64,000 nucleotides of DNA from Burkholderia stabilis. GTDB lineage: Bacteria > Pseudomonadota > Gammaproteobacteria > Burkholderiales > Burkholderiaceae. The stretch lies in contig NZ_CP016442.1 of the NCBI RefSeq assembly GCF_001742165.1, forward strand, positions 2,480,001 through 2,544,000. The letters run 5' to 3'. Of this stretch, positions 18,876 to 33,832 are shown one piece after another (position 1 is the first letter of the stretch; the number at the start of each line of letters is the position of its first letter). The notes beneath the pieces are model-generated. The model made no database searches. It saw only the letters and a list, made by a program, of their open reading frames with translations, and was not told the origin of the DNA. A program made the translations under genes and the position numbers.

Positions 18876-20210
18876 ATGAAGAAGAAGCCTGCGGGGACCG
18901 TGGTTCGTTCGATCGCGCTGGGCGGCGCGCTGATGTTCGGTGTGCAGCACGCGGCGCTCGCCGCGACGGAGATCCAGTTCTGGCATGCGATGGAGGCCGC
19001 GCTCGGCGAGCGGGTCAACACGATCGCCGACCAGTTCAACGCGTCGCAGAGCGACTACAAGATCGTGCCGGTCTTCAAGGGCACGTACGACCAGGCGCTC
19101 GCGGCCGGCATCGCCGCCTATCGCAGCGGCAACGCGCCGGCGATCCTCCAGGTCTATGAAGTCGGCACGGCCACGATGATGCAGGCGAAGAAGGCCGTCG
19201 TACCCGTCTACGACGTGTTCAAGCAGGCCGGCGTGCCGCTCGACGAAAAGGCGTTCGTGCCGACCATCTCGAGCTACTACAGCGACGCGAAGACGGGCCA
19301 TCTCGTGTCGATGCCGTTCAACAGCTCGACGCCGGTGCTGTACTACAACAAGGATGCGTTCAAGAAGGCCGGGCTCGACCCGAACCAGCCGCCGAAGACG
19401 TGGGCCGACGTGAAGGCCGATGCCGAGAAGCTGCGCAAGTCGGGCATGGCGTGCGGCTTCACGACCGGCTGGCAGGGCTGGATCCAGCTCGAAAACTACA
19501 GCGCCTGGCACGGGCTGCCGTTCGCGAGCCGCAACAACGGCTTCGACGGCACCGACGCCGTGCTCGAATTCAACAAGCCGCAGCAGATCGCGCATGTCAC
19601 GTTCCTGCAGCAGATGGCGAAGGACGGCACGTTCACGTACGCGGGCCGCAAGGATGAAGCGTCGGCGAAGTTCTACAGCGGCGACTGCGGGATCATGACG
19701 ACGTCGTCGGGCGCGCTCGCGAACGTGCAGAAGTTCGCGAAATTCAGCTACGGCACGGGGATGATGCCGTACGACGCGAACGTGAAGGGCGCGCCGCAGA
19801 ACGCGATCATCGGCGGCGCGAGCCTGTGGGTGCTGGCCGGCAAGGATCCGGCGACCTACAAGGGCGTCGCGAAATTCCTCGCGTATCTCGCCTCGCCGGC
19901 CGTCGCCGCGAAGTGGCACCAGGACACCGGCTACCTGCCGGTCACGACCGCCGCGTACGACCTCACGCGCCAGCAGGGCTTCTACGCGAAGAACCCGAGC
20001 GCCGAAACCGCGATCAAGCAGATGCTGAACAAGCCGCCGCTGCCGTACACGAAGGGGCTGCGCCTGGGCAACATGCCGCAGATCCGTACGATCGTCGACG
20101 AGGAGTTCGAGCAGGTCTGGGCGCAGAAGAAGTCGCCGAAGGACGCGCTCGATTCGGCGGCCTCGCGCGGTGACGAGCTGCTGCGCCGCTTCGAGAAGTC
20201 GGGCGGCTGA
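18876..20210 (+). CDS. ugpB: sn-glycerol-3-phosphate-binding periplasmic protein
   Basis: The ABC importer's substrate-binding protein. The start chosen follows GGGAGAGAGG. The product is 444 residues with a signal peptide (about 1-30, cleavage after ALA). The mature start [19 protein letters not shown] and motifs such as [21 protein letters not shown] and [19 protein letters not shown] are typical of UgpB. It is first in ugpBAECQ and well separated from dgt. Confidence 0.96.
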   Translation: MKKKPAGTVVRSIALGGALMFGVQHAALAATEIQFWHAMEAALGERVNTIADQFNASQSDYKIVPVFKGTYDQALAAGIAAYRSGNAPAILQVYEVGTATMMQAKKAVVPVYDVFKQAGVPLDEKAFVPTISSYYSDAKTGHLVSMPFNSSTPVLYYNKDAFKKAGLDPNQPPKTWADVKADAEKLRKSGMACGFTTGWQGWIQLENYSAWHGLPFASRNNGFDGTDAVLEFNKPQQIAHVTFLQQMAKDGTFTYAGRKDEASAKFYSGDCGIMTTSSGALANVQKFAKFSYGTGMMPYDANVKGAPQNAIIGGASLWVLAGKDPATYKGVAKFLAYLASPAVAAKWHQDTGYLPVTTAAYDLTRQQGFYAKNPSAETAIKQMLNKPPLPYTKGLRLGNMPQIRTIVDEEFEQVWAQKKSPKDALDSAASRGDELLRRFEKSGG

Positions 20211-20307
20211 ACACGCATCGCGTTCGTGCCGCCGGCGGCGCCGCGCATGCGCGCGCGCCGTCCGGCGGCGCGGTTTCCTTTCCGTTTCGCCTGACCGGAT
20301 ATCCGCG

Positions 20308-21192
20308 ATGCAATCCCGTTCCCGTTTCGGCACGAGCCTGCTGCCGTACCTGCTGATCGCGCCGCAGCTCGCGATCACCGCCGTGTTCTTCCTGTGGCCT
20401 GCCGGCGTCGCGCTGTGGCAGTCGACGCAGATGCAGGACGCGTTCGGCACGTCGAGCGAATTCGTCGGCTTCGCGAACTTCACGCACCTGTTCGCCGATC
20501 CGCTGTATCTCGATTCGTTCCGCACGACGCTCGTGTTCAGCTCGCTCGTCACGGTGAGCGGGCTCGTCGTGTCGCTGTTGCTCGCCGCGTGCGCCGACCG
20601 CGTGATCCGCGGCGCGCGCACGTACCGCACGCTGCTGATCTGGCCGTACGCGGTCGCGCCGACGATCGCGGCCGTGCTGTGGGCGTTCCTGTTCAACCCG
20701 AGCATCGGCCTGATCACGTATGCGCTCGCGAAGGGCGGCATCGTGTGGAACCACGCGCTGAATGGCGGGCAGGCGATGTTCCTCGTCGTGCTCGCGTCGG
20801 TGTGGAAGCAGGTGAGTTACAACTTCCTGTTCTTCTATGCGGGCCTGCAGGCGATCCCGCGCTCGCTGATCGAGGCGGCGTCGATCGACGGCGCGGGGCC
20901 GGTGCGGCGCTTCTTCAACATCGTACTGCCGCTGCTGTCGCCGACGAGTTTCTTCCTGCTGGTCGTGAACCTCGTCTACGCGTTCTTCGACACCTTCCCG
21001 GTGATCGACGCGGCCACCGGCGGCGGCCCGGCGCAGAGCACCAAGACGCTGATCTACAAGATCTTCGCGGAGGGCTTCCAGGGGCTCGACATCGGCAGCT
21101 CGGGCGCGCAGTCGGTCGTGCTGATGATCATCGTCGTCGGGCTCACGGTGATCCAGTTCCGCTTCGTCGAACGCAGGGTGCAATACGCATGA
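20308..21192 (+). CDS. ugpA: sn-glycerol-3-phosphate ABC permease UgpA
   Basis: Inner-membrane permease with six hydrophobic helices in 294 residues. The binding-protein-dependent transport signature ([20 protein letters not shown], about residues 191-210) contacts the ATPase. It lies 97 bases after ugpB and overlaps ugpE by ATGA. Confidence 0.95.
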   Translation: MQSRSRFGTSLLPYLLIAPQLAITAVFFLWPAGVALWQSTQMQDAFGTSSEFVGFANFTHLFADPLYLDSFRTTLVFSSLVTVSGLVVSLLLAACADRVIRGARTYRTLLIWPYAVAPTIAAVLWAFLFNPSIGLITYALAKGGIVWNHALNGGQAMFLVVLASVWKQVSYNFLFFYAGLQAIPRSLIEAASIDGAGPVRRFFNIVLPLLSPTSFFLLVVNLVYAFFDTFPVIDAATGGGPAQSTKTLIYKIFAEGFQGLDIGSSGAQSVVLMIIVVGLTVIQFRFVERRVQYA

Positions 21193-22034
21193 TCGAAAAT
21201 CGCAAGGGCTTCGACCTGTTCTGCCACGCGGTGCTGATCGCGGGCGTCGTGCTGATCGTGTTCCCCGTCTACGTCGCGTTCTGCGCGGCGACGATGAACG
21301 CGCAGGAAGTGTTCACGGTGCCGCTGTCGCTCGTGCCGAGCACGCACCTGTTCGAGAACGTCGCGTACATCTGGGGGCACGGCAGCGGCGGCACGACGGC
21401 GCCGTTCGGCCGCCTGCTCGTCAACAGCTTCGTGATGGCGCTCGGCATCGCGGTCGGCAAGATCGCGATGTCGATCCTGTCGGCGTACGCGATCGTCTAT
21501 TTCCGCTTCCCGTTCCGCAACACGGCGTTCTGGCTGATCTTCATCACGCTGATGCTGCCGGTCGAGGTGCGGATCTTCCCGACCGTGCAGGTCGTGTCGA
21601 CGCTGCACCTGACGAATACCTACGCGGGGCTCTCGCTGCCGCTGATCGCGTCGGCGACCGCGACCTTCCTGTTCCGGCAGTTCTTCATGACGCTGCCCGA
21701 CGAGCTGATGGATGCCGCGCGCATCGACGGCGCGGGGCCGCTGCGCTTCTTCTGGGACGTCGTGCTGCCGCTGTCGAAGACGAGCATCGCGTCGCTGTTC
21801 GTGATCACGTTCATCTACGGCTGGAACCAGTATCTGTGGCCGATCCTGATCACGACGGAGGCATCGCTGTCGACGGCGGTGGTGGGCATCAAGACGATGA
21901 TCGCGAGCGGCGACGCCGCGACCGAATGGCAATACGTGATGGCGGCGACGCTGCTGGCGATGATTCCGCCGCTCGTCGTCGTGCTGGCGATGCAGCGCTG
22001 GTTCGTGCGCGGCCTCGTCGATTCCGAGAAATAA
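21189..22034 (+). CDS. ugpE: sn-glycerol-3-phosphate ABC permease UgpE
   Basis: Second permease, 281 residues and six helices, with the ATPase-contact motif [20 protein letters not shown] (about 176-195). It pairs with UgpA to form the channel. Its start is coupled to the ugpA stop, and ugpC follows after 32 bases. Confidence 0.95.
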   Translation: MIENRKGFDLFCHAVLIAGVVLIVFPVYVAFCAATMNAQEVFTVPLSLVPSTHLFENVAYIWGHGSGGTTAPFGRLLVNSFVMALGIAVGKIAMSILSAYAIVYFRFPFRNTAFWLIFITLMLPVEVRIFPTVQVVSTLHLTNTYAGLSLPLIASATATFLFRQFFMTLPDELMDAARIDGAGPLRFFWDVVLPLSKTSIASLFVITFIYGWNQYLWPILITTEASLSTAVVGIKTMIASGDAATEWQYVMAATLLAMIPPLVVVLAMQRWFVRGLVDSEK

Positions 22035-22066
22035 ATGACGGACGGCAACCGGGAGAAAGACCAAGT

Positions 22067-23152
22067 ATGGCTGCGCTGAGCTTGAAGGGCGTCAGGAAAT
22101 CCTACGACGGCAAGCAGCACGTGCTGCATGGCATCGACGTGGAGATCGCCGACGGCGAATTCATCGTGCTGGTCGGCCCGTCGGGCTGCGGCAAGTCGAC
22201 GCTGCTGCGGATGATCGCGGGGCTCGAGTCCGTGACGGACGGCGAGATCGCGATCGGCGAGCGGGTCGTCAACACGCTGGAGCCGAAGGATCGCGACATC
22301 GCGATGGTGTTCCAGAACTATGCGCTGTATCCGCACATGACGGTCGCGCAGAACATGGGGTACGGGCTGAAGATCCGCGGGATCGAGCGCGCGACGATCG
22401 ATTCGCGGGTGGCCGCGGCCGCGAAGATCCTCGAGCTCGAGCCGCTGCTCGCACGGCGGCCGCGCGAGTTGTCGGGCGGCCAGCGGCAGCGTGTCGCGAT
22501 GGGGCGCGCGATCGTGCGCGAGCCGTCGGTGTTCCTGTTCGACGAGCCGTTGTCGAACCTCGACGCGAAACTGCGTGTGCAGATGCGGCTGGAGATCCAG
22601 CGGCTGCATGCACGGCTCGCGACGACGAGCGTCTACGTGACGCACGACCAGATCGAGGCGATGACGCTCGCGCAGCGCGTGATCGTGATGAACCGCGGCT
22701 ACGCGGAGCAGATCGGCGCGCCGGTCGACGTGTACGAGAAGCCGGCGACGGTGTTCGTCGCGGGCTTCATCGGCTCGCCCGCGATGAACCTGATGAACGG
22801 CCGGCTGTCGGAAGACGGCGCGACCTTCACGGTCGCGGGCGGCGGCCCCGCGCTGCCGGTCGCCGGTGCGCCGGGCATCGGCACGGCGATCGCCACCGGC
22901 CGCGACTGGGTGCTCGGCGTGCGTCCGGAACACATGACGCCGCAGCCGGGCGTTGCGCAGGCGACGCTGCCCGTCGATTCGTGCGAGCTGCTCGGCGCGG
23001 ATAATCTCGCGCACGGCCGCTGGGGCAGTCACGACGTCGCGGTGCGCCTGCCGCACGCGGATCGTCCCGCGCGCGGCACGGCGCTGGCGGCCGCGCTGCC
23101 CGCGCACCGGCTGCATTTCTTCGATCCCGAGACCGGCAAGCGTGCCGGCTGA
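22067..23152 (+). CDS. ugpC: sn-glycerol-3-phosphate ABC ATPase UgpC
   Basis: Cytoplasmic ATPase of the importer, 361 residues. Visible motifs are Walker [10 protein letters not shown], signature [19 protein letters not shown], Walker [14 protein letters not shown] and switch His in [13 protein letters not shown]-terminal MalK-type regulatory beta domain follows ([10 protein letters not shown]). The gene order supports the Ugp assignment over other MalK-like ATPases. Confidence 0.95.
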   Translation: MAALSLKGVRKSYDGKQHVLHGIDVEIADGEFIVLVGPSGCGKSTLLRMIAGLESVTDGEIAIGERVVNTLEPKDRDIAMVFQNYALYPHMTVAQNMGYGLKIRGIERATIDSRVAAAAKILELEPLLARRPRELSGGQRQRVAMGRAIVREPSVFLFDEPLSNLDAKLRVQMRLEIQRLHARLATTSVYVTHDQIEAMTLAQRVIVMNRGYAEQIGAPVDVYEKPATVFVAGFIGSPAMNLMNGRLSEDGATFTVAGGGPALPVAGAPGIGTAIATGRDWVLGVRPEHMTPQPGVAQATLPVDSCELLGADNLAHGRWGSHDVAVRLPHADRPARGTALAAALPAHRLHFFDPETGKRAG

Positions 23153-23180
23153 ACCTGCTGCACTTGCCGGGAGACCGACG

Positions 23181-23945
23181 ATGACAACCCGCACCGACTG
23201 GCCTTATCCGCGCGTCGTCGCCCATCGCGGCGGCGGCACGCTCGCGCCGGAGAACACGCTCGCCGCGCTCGACGAGGGCGCGCGACGCGGTCACCGGATG
23301 GTCGAGTTCGACGCGAAGCTGTCGGCCGACGACGTGACGTTCCTGCTGCACGACGACACGGTCGACCGGACGTCGAACGGCCGGGGCCTGGCGGCGGGCA
23401 TGCGTTATGCGGCGCTGGCCGAGCTCGACGCGGGCGCGTGGCGCGACGCGCGCTTCGCGGGCGAGCGGATGCCGACGCTCGAGGCGGCGGCGGCACGGTG
23501 CATCGCGCACGGCCTGGCCGCGAACGTCGAGATCAAGCCGTGCCCGGGTCGCGAGCGCGAGACCGGGCAGCGCGTGGCGGCCGACGCGGCCGCGTACTGG
23601 CGCGATGCCGCCGTCCCGCCGCTGCTGTCGTCGTTCTCGTTCGAGGCGCTGCAACAGGCGCGTGCGACCGCGCCGGCGCTGCCGCGTGGAATGCTCTACG
23701 AGGCCGTGCCGGACGACTGGCATGCGCAGGTCGTCGGCGCGCTCGATTGCGTATCGTTGCATGCAGACCACAAACAGCTCGACGAGCCGCTCGTGCGCGC
23801 GATCAAGGCGGCCGGGCTGCGCATCCTGGTGTACACGGTCAACGATCTCGACCGGGCGCGCGAACTCGTGCGCTGGGGCGTCGATGCCGTTTGCACGGAC
23901 CGGATCGACCTGATCGGCCCCGGCGCGCTGGACGACATCGCGTAA
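23181..23945 (+). CDS. ugpQ: Glycerophosphodiester phosphodiesterase UgpQ
   Basis: Hydrolyses glycerophosphodiesters to glycerol-3-phosphate and an alcohol. The 254-residue product carries the GDPD motif VVAHRGGGTLAPENTLAAL with catalytic His, then EFDAKLSADDVTFLLHDDTV. It has no signal peptide, so it is cytosolic, matching UgpQ. It is the last gene of the ugp operon and is followed by a terminator. Confidence 0.95.
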   Translation: MTTRTDWPYPRVVAHRGGGTLAPENTLAALDEGARRGHRMVEFDAKLSADDVTFLLHDDTVDRTSNGRGLAAGMRYAALAELDAGAWRDARFAGERMPTLEAAAARCIAHGLAANVEIKPCPGRERETGQRVAADAAAYWRDAAVPPLLSSFSFEALQQARATAPALPRGMLYEAVPDDWHAQVVGALDCVSLHADHKQLDEPLVRAIKAAGLRILVYTVNDLDRARELVRWGVDAVCTDRIDLIGPGALDDIA

Positions 23946-23998
23946 ATTCCGGTCCCGCGCGACGGTGGATGCGGGAAGACCCTGAGACAAAAAAACGA

Positions 23999-24028
23999 CG
24001 CCCCGGCGGGAATCCGCCGGGGCGTTTT
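23999..24028 (+). terminator. Intrinsic terminator after ugpQ
   Basis: An 11-bp perfect stem CGCCCCGGCGG / CCGCCGGGGCG with a GAAT loop is followed by TTTT. A-runs on the left mean it could also serve ompW transcripts arriving on the minus strand. Confidence 0.85.
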
Positions 24029-24108
24029 GCATCGTGGAGACGTTACGTCAGGAAAATTCCGCTACAAATTGCAGCAGGATTAACCATTCCCCAAATATTC
24101 GACTACGC

Positions 24109-24840
24109 TTAGAAGCGGTAACCGACGTTCAGGTACGTCACGATCGGGTTCAGCGAGATGTGAGCCTTCGACGTTTCCGTCAGCGTGCCGACCGGCGTCC
24201 GGCGGGCCGTCGTGAAGGTCGCCGTCACGCTGACCGGGATGTACGACATCGAGAAGCCGGCAAACCAGTGCTTCGTGAAGTTGTACGTGAAGCCGGCGTT
24301 GAACACGGGCGCCCACTGGTTGCTGGTCTGCGCGCTGGTCGGGCCGCCGAGCACGCCGTTCTCGAACGCGCTGTTCGTGATCTTTGCGCCGGTAAACCAG
24401 ATATACGTTGCGCCGACGCCGACATACGGACGGAACTTCGCGTTGGCGTCGTTGAAGTAGTACTTCAGGAGGAGCGCGGGGCTCCACTGGTACGCGCGGC
24501 CAAGCGTGCCGAAACTTGAGAACTGGCCCTTGCCGGTGATGTCGAACTTCGGCGGGATGCCGGCGATGAACTCGGTGGCGATGTGGTCGGTCACGAAGTA
24601 ACCGGTCGCCAGCGCGAGCGTGTCGGCATCGCTGATGCCGGCCCCGGTGTTGGGAACCGACTGGTTGATGGGCGTGCCGCCTACGCCGTACAGGAACAGC
24701 GGGTCGCTGCTGTCCTGCGGCGCAAGGTGCAGCCAGCCGGTGCTGACGTAGAAATCACCTGCGGATTGTGCATGTGCCGTACCGCCCGCAAACGTGAATG
24801 CGAGCGCTGCGGCCCCCGTAATGGCCAGTTTTCGTTTCAT
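24109..24840 (-). CDS. ompW: OmpW-family outer-membrane protein
   Basis: An eight-stranded beta-barrel family for small or hydrophobic molecules. The 243-residue product has a signal peptide (MKRKLAITGAAALAFTFAGG, cleavage after AHA). OmpW features follow (WLHLAPQDSSDPL, ATGYFVTDHIATEFIAGIPPK, PYVGVGATYIWF), and it ends in the barrel-type C-terminus NVGYRF. A strong GGAGGAGA site precedes the start. A complete IS element sits 86 bases upstream. Confidence 0.93.
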   Translation of the reverse strand: MKRKLAITGAAALAFTFAGGTAHAQSAGDFYVSTGWLHLAPQDSSDPLFLYGVGGTPINQSVPNTGAGISDADTLALATGYFVTDHIATEFIAGIPPKFDITGKGQFSSFGTLGRAYQWSPALLLKYYFNDANAKFRPYVGVGATYIWFTGAKITNSAFENGVLGGPTSAQTSNQWAPVFNAGFTYNFTKHWFAGFSMSYIPVSVTATFTTARRTPVGTLTETSKAHISLNPIVTYLNVGYRF

Positions 24841-24868
24841 TGTGTCTCCTCCGATCAAAGGCGTGCTC

Positions 24869-24898
24869 ATTATGACGACTGCGTTTAAAACCAAACAA
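24869..24898 (-). promoter_or_regulatory. Probable ompW core promoter
   Basis: On the minus strand, TTGTTT (24893-24898) and CATAAT (24869-24874) are spaced by 18 bases, about 30 bases before the ompW start codon. The IS edge lies 27 bases beyond the -35, so the core is intact but anything further upstream has been displaced. Confidence 0.45.
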
Positions 24899-24925
24899 GC
24901 TCGTAAGTTAGAGTTTTCTCCCTAG

Positions 24926-26135
24926 GGAAACACTGATCAATTCGGCTTGGCGGTCATCGCTGACGAGGCCAAGGGCGTTGTAGAAAGAAGCTCACGGAAC
25001 GGACCCACGACGATGCAGCGGCAGATCGGTTTTGCGGAAGCGGAAAGTGCGGGCAAGAAGCGGGTGACCAAGCGTCAACGCTTTCTGGCCGAGATGGAGA
25101 AGGTCGTCCCTTGGTCGCGGCTGCTGTCGGTGATCGGGCCGTATTACCCGAAGGGCGAGCGTGGCCGGCCGCCGATTGGCCTGGAACGGATGCTGCGGAT
25201 CTACTTGCTGCAGCAGTGGTACGGGTTGTCGGACGAAGGGCTTGAAGATGCGCTCTACGACAGCATCGCGATGCGCGCCTTCGCGGGCATCGACCTGGCG
25301 CGCGAGAACGTGCCGGACGCCACCACGCTGTTGAAATTCCGGCGCCTGCTGGTCGAGCACGCACTGACGCGAAAGCTGTTCGACGAGATCGGCATCGAGT
25401 TGTGCGAGCGCGGGCTGATGATGAAGGAAGGCACGCTGGTGGATGCGACGATCTTCGAGGCTGCGCCGTCCACGAAGAACGCCGGGAAGAGCCGTGACCC
25501 GGAGATGCATCAGACGAAGAAGGGCAACGACTGGTATTTCGGCATGAAGGCCCATGTCGGCGTCGACGCCGACTCGGGTCTGGTGCATAGCGTGGTCACC
25601 ACGGCGGCCAACGAGCCGGACGTATCGCAGGCCCACGCCCTGCTGCACGGTCATGAGCAGGAAGCGTTTGGCGATGCGGGCTACACCGGCGTGGACAAGC
25701 GCGAGGAGATGAAGGGCAAGACGGTGAAGTGGCACGTGGCGCTCAAGCGCGGAAAGATCAGGGCGATGCAGGAAGGTCCGCTGAAGGACCTCGTGATCGC
25801 GGTCGAGCGAACCAAGGCGCAGATCCGCGCCCGGGTCGAGCATCCGTTTCATGTCGTGAAGAACCTGTTTCGTCATCGCAAGGTGCGCTACAAGGGTCTA
25901 GCCAGGAACACGGCACAGCTGTTCAGTCTGTTCGCGCTGGCGAACCTGGTGATCGCGAAAAATCAGCTGTTGTCGACTCATGGGAGCAATCCGTCATGTG
26001 TGTGAAAAACGCGGGAAGTGAGGCCCGAATACGAGCGAAACTCACCTCGCATGTCGTCAAATTCCTACGTCAATCTGAAAATTGCAACCTGCCTCGTCCG
26101 TTATGCGGACGACAGGCTCATTGATCAGCGTTTCC
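24926..26135 (+). mobile_element. Complete IS5-family insertion sequence
   Basis: A 1210-bp element. Its left end (GGAAACACTGATCAAT) and the complement of its right end (GGAAACGCTGATCAAT) match at 15 of 16 positions. The tetranucleotide CTAG flanks both ends (24922-24925 and 26136-26139), fitting an IS5-type target duplication. One intact transposase gene fills most of it. The intact ends and frame suggest a recent insertion. Confidence 0.92.
25013..26005 (+). CDS. IS5-family transposase
   Basis: DDE transposase of 330 residues. Visible are an N-terminal helix-turn-helix-like region (YPKGERGRPPIGLERMLRIY), the first catalytic Asp in GTLVDATIFEAAPS, the second in EAFGDAGYTGVDK, and the Glu in RARVEHPFHVVKNLFRHRK. 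An in-frame TTG at 24947 would add 22 residues; I prefer this ATG because the family consensus begins near MQRQIGFAEAE. The frame is intact with no stop or frameshift. Confidence 0.93.
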   Translation: MQRQIGFAEAESAGKKRVTKRQRFLAEMEKVVPWSRLLSVIGPYYPKGERGRPPIGLERMLRIYLLQQWYGLSDEGLEDALYDSIAMRAFAGIDLARENVPDATTLLKFRRLLVEHALTRKLFDEIGIELCERGLMMKEGTLVDATIFEAAPSTKNAGKSRDPEMHQTKKGNDWYFGMKAHVGVDADSGLVHSVVTTAANEPDVSQAHALLHGHEQEAFGDAGYTGVDKREEMKGKTVKWHVALKRGKIRAMQEGPLKDLVIAVERTKAQIRARVEHPFHVVKNLFRHRKVRYKGLARNTAQLFSLFALANLVIAKNQLLSTHGSNPSCV

Positions 26136-26247
26136 CTAGGTTTCGTACGACCGTACGCTTTCGCGCGCCGCGGGGACAGGCATTCTACGCAGGTGCGCAT
26201 TTTCGGACCTCCGGGTATTTCCTAACGCGTTCAAACGGACATTCAGC

Positions 26248-26961
26248 ATGGCACGGTTAGCACGACTCTACGTTCCCGACCAGCCGCAGCACGTGATACT
26301 GCGCGGCCTGGATCAGCAACCCGCGTTCGTCGACGACCAGGACTACGAACTCTTCATCGATTGTCTGAAGGCCGCCGCGCGCGATCATCACCTGTCGGTG
26401 CACGCCTACGTGCTGCTGCCGCGCCAGGTGCAACTCCTCGTGACGCCCAGCGACGAGGCGAGCCTGCCGAAAGCGATGCAGGCCGTCGGCCGCCGCTACG
26501 TCGCGCATTTCAACCGGCGCTATTCGCGGCGCGGCACCCTGTGGGAAGGCCGCTATCGCGCGACGGTGATCGAAGGCGAGCGCTATTTCCTGCTCGCGAG
26601 CCGCGTGGTCGAGATGAGCCCGGTGCGCTCGCAGCTCGTCGCGACGCCCGAGGCCTATCGCTGGTCGAGCTACCGGCATCACGTCGGGCTCACCGTCGAC
26701 AGCCTGATCACCGACCATCCGCTCTACTGGGCGCTCGGCAATACGCCGTTCGACCGTCAGCGCGCGTACAAGGAGCTGTGCGAGCAGCCGCTCGACGAGC
26801 GGCAGGCCGACCAGCTGCAGCAGGCGACGCTCAAGGGTTGGGTGCTCGGCGGCGAGAATTACCGCGAGTGGGCGGCGCGTACCGCGAACCGGCGCGTGTC
26901 GCCGCTGCCGCGCGGACGCCCCAGAAAGGTGCGTGAGAATACGCCGCCGATCCAGCAGTAA
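26248..26961 (+). CDS. REP-associated tyrosine transposase (RAYT) homologue lacking catalytic residues
   Basis: The 237-residue product has the Y1/TnpA-REP fold signs ([21 protein letters not shown], then [44 protein letters not shown]). In active RAYTs the core reads PNHVHLL and a tyrosine sits in RYIELNPVR. Here these are PRQVQLL, with both His changed to Gln (Q60, Q62), and RVVEMSPVR, with the Tyr changed to Val (V120). It cannot be a normal HUH nuclease, yet the frame is intact and full length with a basic tail. I see no obvious REP palindromes flanking it. Possibly a domesticated DNA-binding protein. Confidence 0.85.
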   Translation: MARLARLYVPDQPQHVILRGLDQQPAFVDDQDYELFIDCLKAAARDHHLSVHAYVLLPRQVQLLVTPSDEASLPKAMQAVGRRYVAHFNRRYSRRGTLWEGRYRATVIEGERYFLLASRVVEMSPVRSQLVATPEAYRWSSYRHHVGLTVDSLITDHPLYWALGNTPFDRQRAYKELCEQPLDERQADQLQQATLKGWVLGGENYREWAARTANRRVSPLPRGRPRKVRENTPPIQQ

Positions 26962-26979
26962 CGCGGGAACGGCGATCGA

Positions 26980-27010
26980 AGAGGCGGCGCTGCGTGCGCC
27001 GCTTCTTTTT
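26980..27010 (+). terminator. Terminator after the RAYT homologue
   Basis: A stem of about 12 bp with one mismatch (AAGAGGCGGCGC / GCGCCGCTTCTT) is followed by more T. Confidence 0.7.
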
Positions 27011-27053
27011 GCACCAAATCGATACGTCCCCAATAAAAAGGCACCAGATCGAA
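27011..27053 (+). repeat. Pair of direct repeats upstream of gltB
   Basis: GCACCAAATCGA (27011) and GCACCAGATCGA (27041) differ at one position and are 30 bases apart, close to three helical turns. They lie upstream of the probable gltB promoter, so they could be paired operator sites. GCACCA also resembles an NtrC half-site. No regulator is proven. Confidence 0.4.
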
Positions 27054-27090
27054 GCATTGGTTTAATTGGGGTTCGATCAAGTGGTTTTTG

Positions 27091-27120
27091 TTGCTATTCC
27101 TTTGATTCGTCGCGTATATT
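27091..27120 (+). promoter_or_regulatory. Probable gltB promoter
   Basis: TTGCTA (27091-27096) and TATATT (27115-27120) are 18 bases apart, about 130 bases before the gltB start, in a locally AT-rich stretch. Confidence 0.5.
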
Positions 27121-27250
27121 CCGAATTCCGGTGGCCCGGGCGAAGCATGCCCACCACTGTCGGCCGTGCCGTCTCCCGTCGGGAGCGGGATCGACGGCAA
27201 CAAAAAAATGGTTCAACGGCCCTCCAGGCCCCCTTTACGACGGTGTCCCC

Positions 27251-31954
<4,704 letters not shown>

Positions 31955-32039
31955 GCGACGAACGACATAGCGAATGCCGCGCGCGCATGATGGCCGCGCG
32001 CGGCTCCCCCACCCGATACACCGAACAGAAGAGCACCTT

Positions 32040-33506
32040 ATGGGCAAGGCAACCGGTTTTCTGGAGTTCGAACGCCGCCACGAGGCGTACGAAGCACCGC
32101 TCACGCGCGTGAAGCACTACAAGGAATTCGTCGCGGCGCTGGCCGACGCGGACGCGAAGGTCCAGGGCGCGCGCTGCATGGATTGCGGCATCCCGTTCTG
32201 CAACAACGGCTGCCCGGTCAACAACATCATCCCGGACTTCAACGATCTCGTTTACCGCCAGGACTGGCAGCAGGCGATCGAAGTCCTGCACTCGACCAAC
32301 AACTTCCCGGAGTTCACGGGCCGCATCTGCCCGGCGCCGTGCGAGGCTGCATGCACGCTCGGGATCAACGACGATCCGGTCGGCATCAAGTCGATCGAGC
32401 ACGCGATCATCGACAAGGCCTGGGCGGAAGGCTGGGTGAAGCCGCTGCCGGCCGAGCACAAGACGGGCAAGAAGGTCGCGGTCGTCGGTTCGGGCCCCGC
32501 GGGCCTCGCCGCCGCGCAGCAGCTCGCGCGCGCGGGCCACGACGTGACGGTGTTCGAGAAGAACGATCGCGTGGGCGGCCTGCTGCGCTACGGGATTCCC
32601 GACTTCAAGCTCGAAAAGTGGCTGATCGACCGCCGCATGCGCCAGATGGAAGCGGAAGGCGTGACGTTCCGCACCAGCGTGTTCATCGGCAAGGACCCGC
32701 TGCCCGAGTCGATCGGCAGCCTCGCGAAGGAAACCATTTCGCCGGACACGCTGAAGGAAGAATTCGACGCGGTCGTGATCGCCGGCGGTTCGGAAACGCC
32801 GCGCGATTTGCCGGTGCCGGGCCGTGAGCTCGAGGGCGTCCATTTCGCGATGGATTTCCTGCCGCAGCAGAACCGCGTGAACGCGGGCGACAAGCTCGTC
32901 GACCAGCTGCTCGCGAAGGGCAAGCACGTGATCGTTATCGGCGGCGGCGATACGGGTTCGGACTGCGTCGGCACGTCGAACCGTCACGGCGCGAAGCACG
33001 TCACGCAGTTCGAGCTGCTGCCGCAGCCGCCGGAAGAGGAACACAAGCCGCTCGTGTGGCCGTACTGGCCGATCAAGCTGCGCACGTCGTCGTCGCATGA
33101 GGAAGGTTGCGAGCGCGACTGGGCGGTCGCGACGAAGCGTCTCGAAGGCAAGAACGGCAAGGTCGAGAAGCTGATCGCGGTGCGCGTCGAGTGGAAGGAC
33201 GGCAAGATGCAGGAAGTGCCGGGTTCCGAGTTCGAGATGAAGGCCGATCTCGTGCTGCTCGCGATGGGCTTCACGCAGCCGGCGGCGCCGGTGCTCGAAG
33301 CGTTCGGCGTCGCGAAGGACGCGCGCGGCAATGCGCGTGCGGCGACCGAAGGCGATCGCTCGTACTACACGTCGGTCGACAAGGTGTTCGCGGCGGGCGA
33401 CATGCGCCGCGGCCAGTCGCTCGTGGTGTGGGCGATCCGTGAAGGCCGCCAGTGCGCACGTTCGGTCGATGCGTACCTGATGGGGCATTCGGAACTGCCG
33501 CGCTGA
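32040..33506 (+). CDS. gltD: Glutamate synthase (NADPH) small subunit
   Basis: Supplies electrons from NADPH through FAD and 4Fe-4S clusters to GltB. The 488-residue product has N-terminal cysteine motifs ([20 protein letters not shown] and [12 protein letters not shown]). The FAD-binding [20 protein letters not shown] and NADPH-binding [15 protein letters not shown] follow, with the end motif [20 protein letters not shown]. It is 85 bases after gltB in the same operon and is followed by a strong terminator. Confidence 0.97.
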   Translation: MGKATGFLEFERRHEAYEAPLTRVKHYKEFVAALADADAKVQGARCMDCGIPFCNNGCPVNNIIPDFNDLVYRQDWQQAIEVLHSTNNFPEFTGRICPAPCEAACTLGINDDPVGIKSIEHAIIDKAWAEGWVKPLPAEHKTGKKVAVVGSGPAGLAAAQQLARAGHDVTVFEKNDRVGGLLRYGIPDFKLEKWLIDRRMRQMEAEGVTFRTSVFIGKDPLPESIGSLAKETISPDTLKEEFDAVVIAGGSETPRDLPVPGRELEGVHFAMDFLPQQNRVNAGDKLVDQLLAKGKHVIVIGGGDTGSDCVGTSNRHGAKHVTQFELLPQPPEEEHKPLVWPYWPIKLRTSSSHEEGCERDWAVATKRLEGKNGKVEKLIAVRVEWKDGKMQEVPGSEFEMKADLVLLAMGFTQPAAPVLEAFGVAKDARGNARAATEGDRSYYTSVDKVFAAGDMRRGQSLVVWAIREGRQCARSVDAYLMGHSELPR

Positions 33507-33532
33507 GCTGAATCGCGCAAGCGGGTTTCGAT

Positions 33533-33571
33533 GAAAACCGGGCGTCCGAAAGGACGCCCGGTTTTTTTTAT
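33533..33571. terminator. Strong terminator after gltD
   Basis: A 14-bp perfect stem AAAACCGGGCGTCC / GGACGCCCGGTTTT with a GAAA tetraloop and a T-run; an A-run precedes it. Confidence 0.9.
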
Positions 33572-33832
33572 GGCCGTCGCGCGAGCGCGACGATGCACTT
33601 CAGCCGGCAGGCCGCACGGCCTCGCGCCGTACTCCGGGCCGTTTTATCGCTACGCGGATGTCCTTCATTTTCGCGAAGCGTCGCCTAATCTGATCACATC
33701 CGGCGCTGATTTTTCGTCATCTCGTTTCCTTTCGTTTTGTAATTTTTCTTGCAAACTGTCATATCATGTCGCCCCTCGGGCTGCGACCGCGTAGCCGCCG
33801 CATATGACTGACCCTATTTACAAGGAAACCGG

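Noticed and set aside
27041..27056. Sigma-54 promoter before gltB
   Set aside because: GGCAC is present, but the GC of the -12 element is two bases out of register (12 rather than 10 between GG and GC).
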